Assembly (NCBI GenBank): GCA_002887195.1
Contig: PJAB01000054.1
Span: 1 to 50,632, forward strand
Direction: 5' to 3'
DNA length: 50,632 bases
Source of the DNA: Chrysochromulina parva
Taxonomy: Eukaryota > Haptophyta > Prymnesiales > Chrysochromulinaceae
In this document: piece by piece, positions 1 through 9,066 of the stretch
Numbering within the stretch: position 1 is the first letter of the stretch
Layout: the number at the start of each line of letters is the position of its first letter
Translations under genes and position numbers: made by a program
Notes under the pieces: model-generated
What the model was told of the DNA's origin: nothing
Databases searched by the model: none
Seen by the model: only the letters and a program-made list of their open reading frames with translations

Positions 1-196
1 GTTTATAAGGCCCCACCCCTACACCTGTTTGGGAAATGAATGGTTGACCCAAGGGGGAGTGGTCTACTATTTTTCATGTTTATAAGGCCCCACCCCTACA
101 CCTGTTTGGGAAATGAATGGTTGACCTAAGGGGGAGTGGTCTACTATTTTTCATGTTTATAAGGCCCCACCCCTACACCTGTTTGGGAAATGAATG
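1..196. repeat. 77-bp tandem repeat, 2.5 copies
   Basis: Three starts of the same unit (GTTTATAAGGCCCCACCCC) lie at 1, 78 and 155, so the period is 77 bp. Copies 1 and 2 are almost identical (one C/T change near 49/126). The third stops after about 42 bp, where ATGAATG runs into unique sequence. The array continues off the left edge of the window. I see no coding potential; it may be a satellite or the end of a larger repeat. Confidence 0.95.
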
Positions 197-197
197 C

Positions 198-1064
198 ATG
201 TGTATGGTGTTAACGTGTTTTAGAAATTGGGCTATGGCGGGTAAGTAGCTCATTTCTGATTTTTCTGAGTTGTAACTTGTAAAACTGGAAATTTGTAGTT
301 CGGTTGTGGGTTGCGTACTTCTTATCATGGTACTTACCGGGTATTTATCTCGGGCGAGCCGTCCTCGACTGACCGAGTCGTGAAGCTCGACTGCCACCCG
401 GCCTTTAGTTCATGCAAGTGTTATGTGCAGTGCAAGTTGGTTTGGAGGGGATCAGAATGCAAAGCTCACCGACTCGGCCACATCGTCCTCTATCCGTCAT
501 GCTATCCGTTCAGCTTCTTTTCGTGAGATGTTGTCTCGGTCTTTCAAGGGCTTCAGGATCTTGAAGATGGCATCCCGGACAAGATCATCCATGATCGCGC
601 GCGTGTTCCAGAACAGGCGCGACGAGAGGTTTTGCGGTCGCCGGCTTCCTTTTGCGCACGGGGCTGCCGAACCTAATTAGGGTTTCCTGAGGGGTTTTCT
701 GGGCAAACGGAGATTGTCAGTCAAAAAGCGCGTGCCTGTGGACATCACACAACCTCGTGAGAGAGTGAGTGAGTGAGTGAGTGAGTGATGGACGCGGCCT
801 TAACGGGCGGTCAAGTATACGTGAGGGGGTCGCCGCAAGGCACCTATACTCGTTCGCGAAGGCACTGTTGCCACATGCGGCAGTCGCGGGGCCGGGGTCG
901 CGAGTTTTAGCAGTTACCTTTTAACACGCCTTTTCTACTGGCCTTTTACTTTAGAATCTTTTTTTTCTATGGAACCTCCTCGAGCTGCACCCTGCACGCA
1001 TCTGTTAGACTCCGCGGCTATGTACGCCTATACCTGTGTTAATACGGGTGTGTTAGCACGGGTT
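198..1064. other. Stretch without a supported gene
   Basis: Only short, unconvincing open frames are present. It holds a GAGT microsatellite at 763-788 and a T-rich tract near 950-968. No tRNA, rRNA or protein family was recognised. Confidence 0.6.
763..788. repeat. (GAGT)n microsatellite
   Basis: About six tandem GAGT units. The same tetranucleotide reappears as one arm of a hairpin at 18207. Confidence 0.9.
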
Positions 1065-1155
1065 GTGTCGGTCACACCTCCGTCCATAGCGATAGAGGCC
1101 CTCGTGCTTGGGGTCCGGAGGTTGTGCGCGTGTGTGTTTCACAGCAGCAGCAGCA
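1065..1155 (+). repeat. Dispersed repeat R1, copy 1
   Basis: Shares GTGTCGGYCACRCCTCCGTCC, then GCGATAG, then GGCCCTCGTGCTTGGGG and a GTGTGTTTCACAG end with copies at 2848-2962 and 18113-18207. Each copy lies within about 210 bp upstream of a plus-strand gene start. It could be a shared promoter or 5' leader element, or a small mobile repeat. Confidence 0.75.
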
Positions 1156-1197
1156 CGCTCTGTAACCACGCAAAATCCGTGTCGAGTGCAACAACGA

Positions 1198-1235
1198 TTC
1201 GACCAAGGGCGCCGTGGTGAGCACATGCATGCAAC
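1198..1235 (-). repeat. Introner-like core sequence, minus orientation
   Basis: Read on the minus strand this is GTTGCATGCATGTGCTCACC followed by ACGGCGCCCTTGG. It matches the core found in introns of the giant gene at 43795, 44033 and 46571. Here it sits in a non-coding leader, so it is either an insertion outside a gene or part of an unannotated minus-strand intron. Confidence 0.6.
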
Positions 1236-1272
1236 TTCCTTTTTTTGGTATGACGCGAAAGACATTTTTAGT

Positions 1273-1924
1273 ATGACGACGATTGAGACTCATGAGGCCA
1301 ACGAGCCGATGACCTTCCCCGCCGAGAGCCTGATGATGACGACGCACGATAAGGACAAGTATGTAGTGGTTCTGCCTTGCTGGGGTTCGCCATACATTCA
1401 CGGCATCGTGCGCAAGAAGGGCATGACTGGCGACGAACTCAACCTGCTACGACCGCAAGGAGTTCGTAATCCACCCCGACTTCTGCTCCGAGAACCGCCG
1501 TTGGGACTTGGCTCAGCAACTCCTTACCAGGCAATACACGGAGGTATATGTGAATGACGATTTTCCACATAAATGCGGAGTGAATACTGGGACGATTATC
1601 ACGAACCCCGCACGGCGGCCTGGAGGTTGCCCCCACCTTAAGGGCAATGTTGCGTTGGTAGTTCCCAAGCGAGTATTTGAGATGCTCTGCCCCAACCCAC
1701 GCACGATGATGCTCTACAAGAACCCCAAGACCAGCGATGAGGGTGAGAACGGGTTAGAGAACGGGTGCTGGGAGTTCGGGGACGAGGAAGAGACGGATAA
1801 GGCGACCAAGTACTTTGAGGAGAAGGGCTATGACTTCGAGGAGGACATTGGCTTCTGCTGGTTGGCGAAGTTCTATTCTTCTGATGAAGAGGAGGACGAG
1901 AGCGATGCAAGCGATATGTTCTGA
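1273..1924 (+). CDS. DUF3846-like small protein, interrupted by a frameshift
   Basis: Two overlapping frames read as one protein. The first begins MTTIETHEANEP and runs through YVVVLPCWGSPYIHG to DELNL near 1443. The second continues YDRKEFVIHPDFCSEN and VYVNDDFPHKCG to an acidic end, SSDEEEDESDASDMF. The switch needs removal of one base near 1441-1450, and no GT..AG intron fits there. The middle (a VYVNDD motif, a TNPARR loop, then HLKGNVALVVP) recalls DUF3846 proteins, whose function is unknown; this match is from memory. Alternative in-frame starts are 1225 and 1333. The break could be a real lesion, a programmed shift or an assembly error. The stop lies inside a 33-bp tandem duplication. 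Confidence 0.5.
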
Positions 1925-1959
1925 TAGGACGAGAGCGATGCAAGCGATATGTTCTGATC
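1894..1959. repeat. 33-bp tandem duplication over the stop codon
   Basis: GGACGAGAGCGATGCAAGCG starts at 1894 and again at 1927, and both copies continue to ATGTTCTGAT. The second copy lies just after the stop codon, so the duplication copied the last codons and the stop into the 3' flank. Confidence 0.95.
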
Positions 1960-2847
1960 ACGTGCAAACTTCCTGAAGATGCGCGCGACGTTCATGGCGG
2001 CCGTGCAGCTCGCGTCGCACCTCGGTCCCGTGGACGCGCAAGGAGAAGAGTTTCGAGCGGGGCAACTTGACGCAGACGGAGCCAGGCCAGCAGGGCGGGC
2101 GTAGGGTATGTGGGTAGCAGCGCTTTGCGTCGCCGCCCACTCCCGGGACCTGTTTTGTTGTGTCAACTTAGTGAGGTCATCCCCTCTTAGTGAGGAAGAG
2201 CTCTGTGAGCTACCCGAGTGTGTGTTGTGTGAACTCCTGGTACGGCGCGCGGAGCGCGGCGTGAGGAGCGGCGCGCGTGTCCCTTCCCTTCGCGGGTTGC
2301 AGGACAGATAGATACACGCTCAGTGGAGCGGCCAGTACGGCGCGAGTCGAGAGGGGTCTCATTGTTGTAGAGAGATGAGATAGGCGAGAGGCATGGCGAG
2401 AGGACGAGAGCAGGTGCACACGGTGCACTGGTGCAGGTGGCTGCGCCGACCGCTGTGTGTGCTCATTGTGGTATGGCGTCCAATTGATGGCGTCTTCGTG
2501 TGCCAGAGCCGAACTTCGGGATCATGACCATAGGATCCTCTGATATGTCTGAAAAGCGTGCGTGGTGCACTATGATCTATGTAGAAACACCATTTAGGGT
2601 AATTAGAAATACCTGAGTGTTGAAACCCAGCGCGACGCGGCCGACGCGAACCGCGCTAGAAACGCATATATCAACTAGCAATTGTCAACAAGCAGTTCAC
2701 TGGTACTGACGTAGTAGACCGGGAGTCCGGTGGAACCCAATAGAGTACCGGTACGACCGTTATACTTGTGTGAGTGCTCGGCGCCCCGGCGGACGGAGGG
2801 TTACCCCTTCCCCGCCCCCGCCGATTAACGGCCTGTGTAATAGCAGG
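1960..2847. other. Intergenic, no supported gene
   Basis: No family was recognised on either strand. The short open frames lack conserved features and overlap each other. Confidence 0.5.
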
Positions 2848-2962
2848 CTGTGTCGGCCACGCCTCCGTCCATTGCGATAGCGGCCCTCGTGCTTGGGGGA
2901 CCGGAGAGCGTGTGTGCGCGTTGTGTGTTTCACAGCCAATGTTTCACAGCCGCAGCAGCAGC
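2848..2962 (+). repeat. Dispersed repeat R1, copy 2
   Basis: Near-identical to copy 1 over the GTCGGCCACGCCTCCGTCCA block and the GGCCCTCGTGCTTGGGG block, and ends with TTTCACAGC. It ends about 30 bp before the start codon of the diphosphatase gene, which places it in the promoter or leader. Confidence 0.8.
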
Positions 2963-2994
2963 AAGGAGAGTACGGAGATAACTCTCGGCGACCC

Positions 2995-4158
2995 ATGATG
3001 CGTTTCGCCATGCGCGGGGCGATCCTGGGAGGCTCCGCCGTGCTCTGCATGAGTCCGAAGTCGTACGCACGATCATCACCTGCCACCGCGAAGCAGCCAC
3101 CACTCTTCACATTCGGCGTCATCGCAGACGTGCAATGGGCTGACAGCGAAGATGGCTTCAACTATGACCGGTCTGTTGCGCGTCGCTACCGCGGTGCGTT
3201 CCGAACACTCGTGCGTGCGGTTGACTGGTGGCGAGAGCTGCCCACACCGCCCTCATTTATCGCTCAGCTTGGCGACATCATCGATGGGATCAACGCTAAG
3301 CTCGGCCAGAGCAAGACAGCGCTCGAAGCAGCGCTGGCCGAGCTGGAGCGCGCGCCGTGCCCGTCGGTAAATATCGTCGGGAATCACGAGCTGTACAACT
3401 TCGACAGGGCAGCACTCGCCCAGGCACCATGGCTGCGTCATGGCGATCGCGAGTACTACAGCTTCGCGCCCGCGCCGGGCTGGCGGATGGTCATCCTTGA
3501 TCCTTATCAGCTTGCGCTGATAGGTCATGCCCAGGAGGACCCGCGGCGGCAAGAGTCCGTGGCTCTCATCGGCGCCAAGAACCCCGGCGTTGATCCGAGC
3601 GGCGAGGGCGGACAATGGTTTGCGCAGGTGTCAGGCGAGGACCGTCGCTTCGTGCCGTACAACGGCGGTCTCGGCCGTGAACAGCTCGCGTGGCTGCGCG
3701 CGGAGCTGGGCGCGGCCTCGGCGGCGGGCGAGCGTGTGCTCATCCTGAGCCATGTGATCCTGCACCCACGAGCATGCGGTGGGGACACCATGGTGTGGGA
3801 CTACCCCGAGGCCCTCGCGGCGATCTCCTCCGAAGAGGCCGGCGGCTGCGTGGTGGCGGTACTCTGCGGGCACGACCATTTTGGACAGTACCACCATGAC
3901 GTGGATACGGGCGTGCACCACTGCACCTTCTGCTCGCCGCTCAACAAGGGCGACGAGGGCTACGCCTTTGGGCTCGTGCAGGTCTGGGACGACGCCATTC
4001 AGATCCGCGGCCCACGAATCGACGACTTGCTACCGGCCTGGCGCGGAGGCAAGCCCACGGGCCGACCGGCGGCCACTCCGTGCGAGGGCGAGGGCGGCGC
4101 TTGTTGGAGTCCGCATGAGATCGTCACTTTGCCTTTGCGTAAGACGAAGAGGAGTTAG
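2995..4158 (+). CDS. ADPRM: Manganese-dependent ADP-ribose/CDP-alcohol diphosphatase
   Basis: A calcineurin-like metallophosphoesterase of the ADPRM type, a family that hydrolyses ADP-ribose and CDP-alcohols. The metal-site blocks appear in order: FGVIADVQWAD, QLGDIIDG, VGNHE, the family-typical YNGGLGREQLAWL, LSHVILHP and LCGHDHFGQY, then HHCTF. Length is about 387 residues, near the family norm. I chose the ATG pair at 2995/2998. The frame stays open to an ATG at 2893, but that lies inside repeat R1. The N-terminus (MMRFAMRGAILGGSAVLCM) could be a signal or organelle-targeting segment. No intron is needed. The next gene converges on it, 372 bp away. Confidence 0.85.
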   Translation: MMRFAMRGAILGGSAVLCMSPKSYARSSPATAKQPPLFTFGVIADVQWADSEDGFNYDRSVARRYRGAFRTLVRAVDWWRELPTPPSFIAQLGDIIDGINAKLGQSKTALEAALAELERAPCPSVNIVGNHELYNFDRAALAQAPWLRHGDREYYSFAPAPGWRMVILDPYQLALIGHAQEDPRRQESVALIGAKNPGVDPSGEGGQWFAQVSGEDRRFVPYNGGLGREQLAWLRAELGAASAAGERVLILSHVILHPRACGGDTMVWDYPEALAAISSEEAGGCVVAVLCGHDHFGQYHHDVDTGVHHCTFCSPLNKGDEGYAFGLVQVWDDAIQIRGPRIDDLLPAWRGGKPTGRPAATPCEGEGGACWSPHEIVTLPLRKTKRS

Positions 4159-4530
4159 CGGCACTGAGAGATAACTCAGATAACGCGGGGATGTGGAGTT
4201 ACGTTTCGTTGTTGAGCCTTGTGTACACGCCGCGGGCGCGGCCACTGCGGCCGTCTGTCCATATCCGCATATATATTATATTGAGCTCATGGCGGGTGCA
4301 AATGTGTGTCAAGTGTGCGACTTCTAAAACTGCGACCACACATCCAAAAACGTGTGCACCTGCAGTGTGAGGCTCAAAAATAGCATTGCAAGTTTGGCGG
4401 CGCGCGCGTCTTGGTCCCGGCACGTGCTTCGCTGACGCTGTCGTCTCAACGCGGCGCTGGGCTCGCCTCAGATCTGCACCTCAGATCGGACGAGGCTGCT
4501 GTGTTGTTCCGGTTATGCTCACACTCACCG
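4159..4530. other. Convergent intergenic region
   Basis: Lies between two converging genes, so it should hold both 3' ends. It includes an AT-rich island (CATATATATTATATTGAG) near 4267-4285. No gene is supported. Confidence 0.5.
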
Positions 4531-5616
4531 TCACTCCACAACCACGGTATCCTCCAGCAGGATCTTCTCGCGCCCAGCCCAGCCAATCATCATCGCGTTC
4601 ACGATGCGATTCTTGCGCGGATCGAGGCAGACATTGCACACATCGTAATTGCACCCGCGGCTGCAACGATGGAGGGCACTAACCGGCATGATGACACCGC
4701 ACACGTCGCACCAAAAGACGCCGCAGTAGTCACCGGGGGGAACCAGCTTCATCGCCTCGGTCAAAGCGCCGGTAGGCAGCAGCGCGTGAATCGAGCCGCC
4801 ACCAACCGTGCTACTGGCGACCAGCTGTGCTGCTGCTGCTGGACCGCCGCCACCCGCGGCTTGCTCATCGGGGTGCAGCATGGTTCCGCAGCGCTGAGAG
4901 CCAGGGTTGACACGGATTTGAAGACTCAGCCGCAGCTGCCGACCGACGATGAAGCCGTCGCGCATGAGCTTCTGCGTAGCCCCCAAGCTGAACAGAGCGC
5001 CGTTCACATTGTCGCAGGACTGGCACAGCCGACCCTCGGGTCTCGCCTTGCCTTCCCAGCTTGGCGTCTGCACCGACGGCTCCACTTTGGGAAAGGCAGA
5101 AATCCTCCCGGAAGCGAAGTGAATACGGTAATACTTGATGAAATCGAGGCTGCTGTCAGAGGGGTGGTGAATCGTCAGGGACCATTCGGCTCTCCTGGAC
5201 CAGCTCTCGGGAAGCGTCTCGAGGCTCGGAACACGTAGTTGTGCAGCCACCACCTGCACGGGTGCAAACCAGGCTTGGTTTGGCACAATAGGATGCGGCT
5301 GCACCACTTCCAAAGCTGGCCACACGCGCACAGTCCAGTCGTAAGCACCAGCGCGAAACTGCAGATCCATGACTTTGTAGCCATAACCATCGTCAAGGTG
5401 TGCATGCGAAAAGTCTGCATGCCATCTGTGCTGAAACCATCTGGCAATGTGCTCGTCCGCCAGCCGTGCTGCGCGGCGCCACAGGGAAGACACAGCGCCG
5501 GCATTGATGAATGGTCGAACCCCACGGTGAAGATGTGCAAGCTGCAGCAATACGGCGTGGACGAGGTCCTCATCAGTGAGGACGGCGATGTGCAGAGCGT
5601 GTGTGGTGCACGCCAT
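4531..5616 (-). CDS. Possible F-box protein with C-terminal ZZ/C1-like zinc finger
   Basis: A 361-residue frame starting at an ATG. The first 55 residues (LTDEDLVHAVLLQL, then AGAVSSLWRRAARLAD) have the spacing of an F-box, the segment that binds SKP1 in ubiquitin ligases; the resemblance is weak. The middle (about residues 60-230) looks globular but is unrecognised, with a CQSCDN pair. The C-terminus has CDVCG, then RCSRGCNYDVCNVC, a cysteine spacing typical of ZZ or C1-like zinc fingers. No intron is needed. A copy of repeat R2 lies about 75 bp upstream of the start. A substrate adaptor role is inference only. Confidence 0.6.
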   Translation of the reverse strand: MACTTHALHIAVLTDEDLVHAVLLQLAHLHRGVRPFINAGAVSSLWRRAARLADEHIARWFQHRWHADFSHAHLDDGYGYKVMDLQFRAGAYDWTVRVWPALEVVQPHPIVPNQAWFAPVQVVAAQLRVPSLETLPESWSRRAEWSLTIHHPSDSSLDFIKYYRIHFASGRISAFPKVEPSVQTPSWEGKARPEGRLCQSCDNVNGALFSLGATQKLMRDGFIVGRQLRLSLQIRVNPGSQRCGTMLHPDEQAAGGGGPAAAAQLVASSTVGGGSIHALLPTGALTEAMKLVPPGDYCGVFWCDVCGVIMPVSALHRCSRGCNYDVCNVCLDPRKNRIVNAMMIGWAGREKILLEDTVVVE

Positions 5617-6129
5617 CCTTTTCTCACTCCGTCGTGTGTGAACGCGATAGCGGCCCGGCCCGGCGGCTGATCGAGTATGGATGTGATAAAAGGGAGTCCA
5701 GGGGTCCCCGAGCTAGTGGCAGCCACATCCGTATGTACCGGTACACCGGTCTGGTGTCTTGGTTTTCGAATTATAACCATTGGCTGTGAACAGGCTGCGC
5801 ATACGTGAATCTATGGTAGGTGTTGAGAGGGGCGTGGGCCTCCAGAGGTATAGACTTCGCGAGGCGTATACCGGGTATGTTTTCGGACGCTTAATAAAAC
5901 ACGAGCCCACCGCTTACGAGCGCGGTCCGTAACCGTATTGGAGCGGTATTTCCAAGTCGCGCAACGGTGTGGAAGTGATATAATTATAAGTGATAAATGA
6001 AAGGATTTCTGGTGTCGTCCTGGTCATGATCTTGGCGTTGTTTTGCCAATCTGTCAGGTAGGTGAATCCGGAATGGAAGTGAAAGATCTTGAAGCACATA
6101 TCTTTCCCTCACACAGTCACTCTCTCGGT
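5617..6129. other. Intergenic region with repeat R2
   Basis: Holds R2 copy 1 (5690-5789), an AATAAA at about 5892 on the plus strand, and otherwise AT-richer DNA without a supported gene. It contains the 5' flank of the gene ending at 4531 and the 3' flank of the gene ending at 6130. Confidence 0.5.
5690..5789 (-). repeat. Dispersed repeat R2, copy 1
   Basis: Shares GTCC, CCCCGAGCTAG, TCGAATTATAACCAT and TGGCTGTGAAC blocks, in the same order, with 7617-7713. Both copies lie about 75-85 bp upstream of minus-strand genes starting at 5616 and 7533. This copy also contains paired CCGGT motifs (TGTACCGGTACACCGGTC). Confidence 0.7.
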
Positions 6130-7533
6130 TCACCCATCCTCATCTGGCCCGTCGCGAAGCAATGGGTCGGTCGGGTCTGCCTTCAGCTTCCGGATGCGGC
6201 TGACAATCTTGCCCACGTCGGCGCCCTGGTAACGCCACTTGCGCAGCTCGAGGCACTCGTGCAGGAACGCAAAGGTCGGGACGGGCTGATGTGCGATCCC
6301 AATCTCATCAAAGACTTGCAACGCGAGCCCATCGTCCTGCCGTCCGTCCACCTCCACCCGCACGAAGGCGATGCCGTCGGCAAATTCTCCTTCGTTCGCC
6401 TCGGGTAGCCGCAGGAACATAGGGTTGAGGATGCGGCAGCCCACGTCCGTACTTTTGCTGAACATGACCACGACAAGCTTGGAGCCCGCGGCGATCAACG
6501 CGTCCTTCCACTCTGTGACAGAGTGCACCCGGTCGACGCGCGTGCCGTTGGGCGGTCCCACACCCGTGTAGAACTCGAGGAGCGCTTGCAGCCCGGGCTT
6601 GGAGCGCAGCAGCTGCGCGATCGAGGGCAGCGCCAGCTCCATTGGCGTCTCTGCGGTACCGACGGTGGTACGGAATTCTGCATTCGAGAGTAGAAGCTCG
6701 GTGACGCTGCGGCCAAGGCCAGGTTCTCCTTGGCACGCGCGCCTGATATTCGGCATCTCGAGCGCGAGCTTATAAGGCAGGCTGTGTGCGGAGGCGAGCT
6801 CGGACGCACGCAGCGCGTCCGCGAGCGCCTCGTCGAGCAATGCGATCGCGCGCTTCAGTTGAGTCTCATCGAGCCAGACTGTGTCGCCCACGAGGAGGAA
6901 GCCTTCGTCACTCGTGTCATCGGTGAAGCCGAGTGCGCGGAGGCAACGTCGGCTCGCCTCGTGCCGAAGAAGATCCTCCTGCAGACGCACGTTATCCAGG
7001 CGGAGCCGCGGCCCCGCTGCGCCGATAGCCTTCGGATCCTTGGCCCGACGCGACGCAACGCTTCGGAGCGCTCCGATCGCCGTCTCAAACTCATCGCAGC
7101 TCGTCTGGTATTTGAGAGCGTCGAGGCTCGCGCCGAGCGATGGGCCGAGCGTAGCCACGTTGACCGAGCTCGAATCAACGGCATTCTTCAGCTCCTGCAT
7201 GGTGTCGCTGCCGCCCATGGCGAGCGCCGCCTCGACCTCGGCTCGAAACGCCGGGTCGTCCATGAGCTCACGTATATCCGCCATAGCTTGCGGATCGCTC
7301 ATCATCGCCTGCAGCTCTGCCATTGCTTGCGGATCTTTCGCAGCTGCCAGCATGTCCTTGAGGTCGAGAGCGCCGCCGCGTAGTGCCAGCATGCCGTTGA
7401 GGTCGAGAGCGCCGCCGCGTAGTGCACGGGCAGCCACTGGTGCCCGACGATGGTCTGCGAATGGTTGCTCATACAAGACAGCCGAGATCCTCGCCATCGC
7501 GCTCGCCGCCACGATCAGGCCCGCAGCCGTCAT
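6130..7533 (-). CDS. STI1/PUB/thioredoxin-like protein without redox CxxC
   Basis: 467 residues. The N-terminus (MTAAGLIVAASAMARISAVL) looks like a signal or plastid/mitochondrial targeting segment. It is followed by a 13-residue duplication of ALRGGALDL. Next is an STI1-type helical block (DPQAMAELQAMMSDPQAM, MDDPAF) at about 65-100, as in HOP-type co-chaperones. Residues about 140-245 (RLDNVRLQEDLLRHEASRRC, LRALGF) match the PUB fold that binds p97/VCP. The C-terminal 150 residues look like a thioredoxin fold (LVVVMFSKSTDVGCRI, then VPTFAF with the cis-proline), but the active-site CxxC is absent. A scaffold role in protein quality control is inferred. A divergent partner starts 295 bp away. 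Confidence 0.65.
   Translation of the reverse strand: MTAAGLIVAASAMARISAVLYEQPFADHRRAPVAARALRGGALDLNGMLALRGGALDLKDMLAAAKDPQAMAELQAMMSDPQAMADIRELMDDPAFRAEVEAALAMGGSDTMQELKNAVDSSSVNVATLGPSLGASLDALKYQTSCDEFETAIGALRSVASRRAKDPKAIGAAGPRLRLDNVRLQEDLLRHEASRRCLRALGFTDDTSDEGFLLVGDTVWLDETQLKRAIALLDEALADALRASELASAHSLPYKLALEMPNIRRACQGEPGLGRSVTELLLSNAEFRTTVGTAETPMELALPSIAQLLRSKPGLQALLEFYTGVGPPNGTRVDRVHSVTEWKDALIAAGSKLVVVMFSKSTDVGCRILNPMFLRLPEANEGEFADGIAFVRVEVDGRQDDGLALQVFDEIGIAHQPVPTFAFLHECLELRKWRYQGADVGKIVSRIRKLKADPTDPLLRDGPDEDG
7362..7439. repeat. 39-bp in-frame tandem duplication
   Basis: GGTCGAGAGCGCCGCCGCGT starts at 7362 and again at 7401, giving two ALRGGALDL(N/K) units of 13 residues in the encoded N-terminus. 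Confidence 0.9.
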
Positions 7534-7616
7534 CGCGCGAAAGAGAAAGCCTACTCTTCATTATAAAATCCTCGCCGCGGGGTGAGAAGGAATCTGTGAA
7601 GCCCCGAGTTCTGTGG

Positions 7617-7713
7617 AAAGGGGGTCCAGGATTGGGTCCCCGAGCTAGATCCGGGTGTCGAATTATAACCATGGGCTTTGTCGAATGATACATGTAACCT
7701 TTGGCTGTGAACC
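7617..7713 (-). repeat. Dispersed repeat R2, copy 2
   Basis: Second copy of the block set seen at 5690-5789 (CCCCGAGCTAG, TCGAATTATAACCAT, TTTGGCTGTGAACC). It lies in the divergent region between the genes starting at 7533 (-) and 7829 (+), so it may act as a promoter element. Confidence 0.7.
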
Positions 7714-7828
7714 CCACGATCCCGAGCGGGCCGCCACCGAGCGTTCATAACAAATTGGCCAGTTGCGGGGCGCCGCTACGGAGATGAGGTTTGTGTGAAT
7801 AGTTTTGTGAATATCGCTCCTTCTGTGA

Positions 7829-8899
7829 ATGCTGTTTACGCGAGGTGTGAATCAACCGATGTCAGCCTCTTCCTCTTCATGTTTCGCGATCCGGGCGCTG
7901 CTCGAAGGTGAGATCCGCGCCGTGGAAGGATGGGTCTTCGATGGAGGCGATGTTAACCAGCGATGCAAGCGGCCAGCCAACGAATACGGCGTATCCGGCG
8001 GCGAGGGTGGCACACTGCTGATCATTGCTGCAATGACGGGCAACGACGAGCTGGTCCGATGGCTGCTTGAGCGTGGCGCAAGCGTGGATTTAGCTGGCAG
8101 CAGACGTTTCGAAACGCCCCTCATGGCGACCGTCGACATGCACGTCTGCAACAAGGATGTGCTTCTGACGTTGCTGAAGGCCGGGGCGAACGTGAACGCG
8201 CGGAGCCGAGCCGGGGCGAGTGCGCTGCACTTTGCAGCACAAAACGGCGACGATCTCCGGGAGTGTGCTTTCGAGCTCCTCAAGGCGGGCGCCGACGCAC
8301 GCGCCGTGGACGACACCGGCAGGACAGCGTATGAAGTCGCCATGAGCGGCCACCACTACCTGCTCGCCAGCACAATCCAGAGCTTCACAGATCGAATGGC
8401 CTGGGGCGTGCCTCCGAAAGAGTTTGGTACGAGCAACTGTGCCGCCAAGTGCATCGTGACCTACATTGACGATGGCGAGTGCGACCCGCCGTGCAACGTG
8501 CCGGAGTGCCAGTATGATGGCGATGACTGCCGGCATGCGCCCAGCTGGATTGGGAGAATCCCTCAGCCTGGGCCCGCGATTGTAGCAAGCTTGCTCGTCC
8601 TTGGTGCCGCGTGGCTATGGCGCTTCCAATGGCACCAGCCCGGCCGTGCCCGTGCCAAGCGCCGCTACCGGAAACGCGAGCCCGGGAGCAAACAGAGCGA
8701 GCCTGGCACCGAGCCGTCGCCCACCGAGTGCGTCGTGTGTATGGATCAGCCTGTGACACGCACGCTAGTTCATGCGGCCTCTGGCATTGGCCACGATTGC
8801 TGCTGTGAGACTTGCGCGGAATTGCTGCACAGGACGCAAGGCTTATGCCCGATCTGCCGGGAGCCGATCGATAGCATCGTAAGGGTCGTCAGGACTTAG
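7829..8899 (+). CDS. Ankyrin-LNR-transmembrane-RING protein, probable membrane E3 ligase
   Basis: 356 residues with four segments in order. (1) Three to four ankyrin repeats at about 20-190 (GGTLLIIAAMTGNDELVRWL, LLKAGANVNARS, SALHFAAQNGDD). (2) A Notch/LNR-type cysteine module at about 203-235 (CAAKC, DDGECDPPCNVPECQYDGDD, C). (3) One hydrophobic span, AIVASLLVLGAAWLWRF, followed by a basic stop-transfer stretch. (4) A C-terminal RING finger, CVVCMDQP .. CCETCAELL .. CPICREPI. RING fingers recruit E2 enzymes, so a membrane ubiquitin ligase is the best reading. An internal ATG at 7859 is an alternative start. There is no clear N-terminal signal peptide, so topology rests on the single span, which would put LNR and ankyrins on one side and RING on the other. 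Confidence 0.75.
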   Translation: MLFTRGVNQPMSASSSSCFAIRALLEGEIRAVEGWVFDGGDVNQRCKRPANEYGVSGGEGGTLLIIAAMTGNDELVRWLLERGASVDLAGSRRFETPLMATVDMHVCNKDVLLTLLKAGANVNARSRAGASALHFAAQNGDDLRECAFELLKAGADARAVDDTGRTAYEVAMSGHHYLLASTIQSFTDRMAWGVPPKEFGTSNCAAKCIVTYIDDGECDPPCNVPECQYDGDDCRHAPSWIGRIPQPGPAIVASLLVLGAAWLWRFQWHQPGRARAKRRYRKREPGSKQSEPGTEPSPTECVVCMDQPVTRTLVHAASGIGHDCCCETCAELLHRTQGLCPICREPIDSIVRVVRT

Positions 8900-9066
8900 C
8901 CCGTAACTTGGCCCGGGCGCGTCAGCAACGCCCCGCCCCGCGGCGCCGCGGCGCCGCCCCACGCGCTTGCGCGACGAAAAGAACCCATTGAAACCCATCT
9001 CTCGCATGTGGCTGAGTCTCAAACTGTAACGGCCAAATAATGGCCACGCTACCGTATATACCACGT
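8900..9066. other. GC-rich palindromic convergent spacer
   Basis: Between converging stop codons. CGCGGCGCCGCGGCGCCGCC near 8938-8957 is a nested palindrome able to fold as a hairpin in either strand, plausibly near the 3' ends. Otherwise empty. Confidence 0.5.

Noticed and set aside
5755..5790. TTCGAAT-type tRNA T-loop resemblance (also at 7655)
   Set aside because: No acceptor or anticodon stems can be paired around it. The sequence is part of repeat R2.
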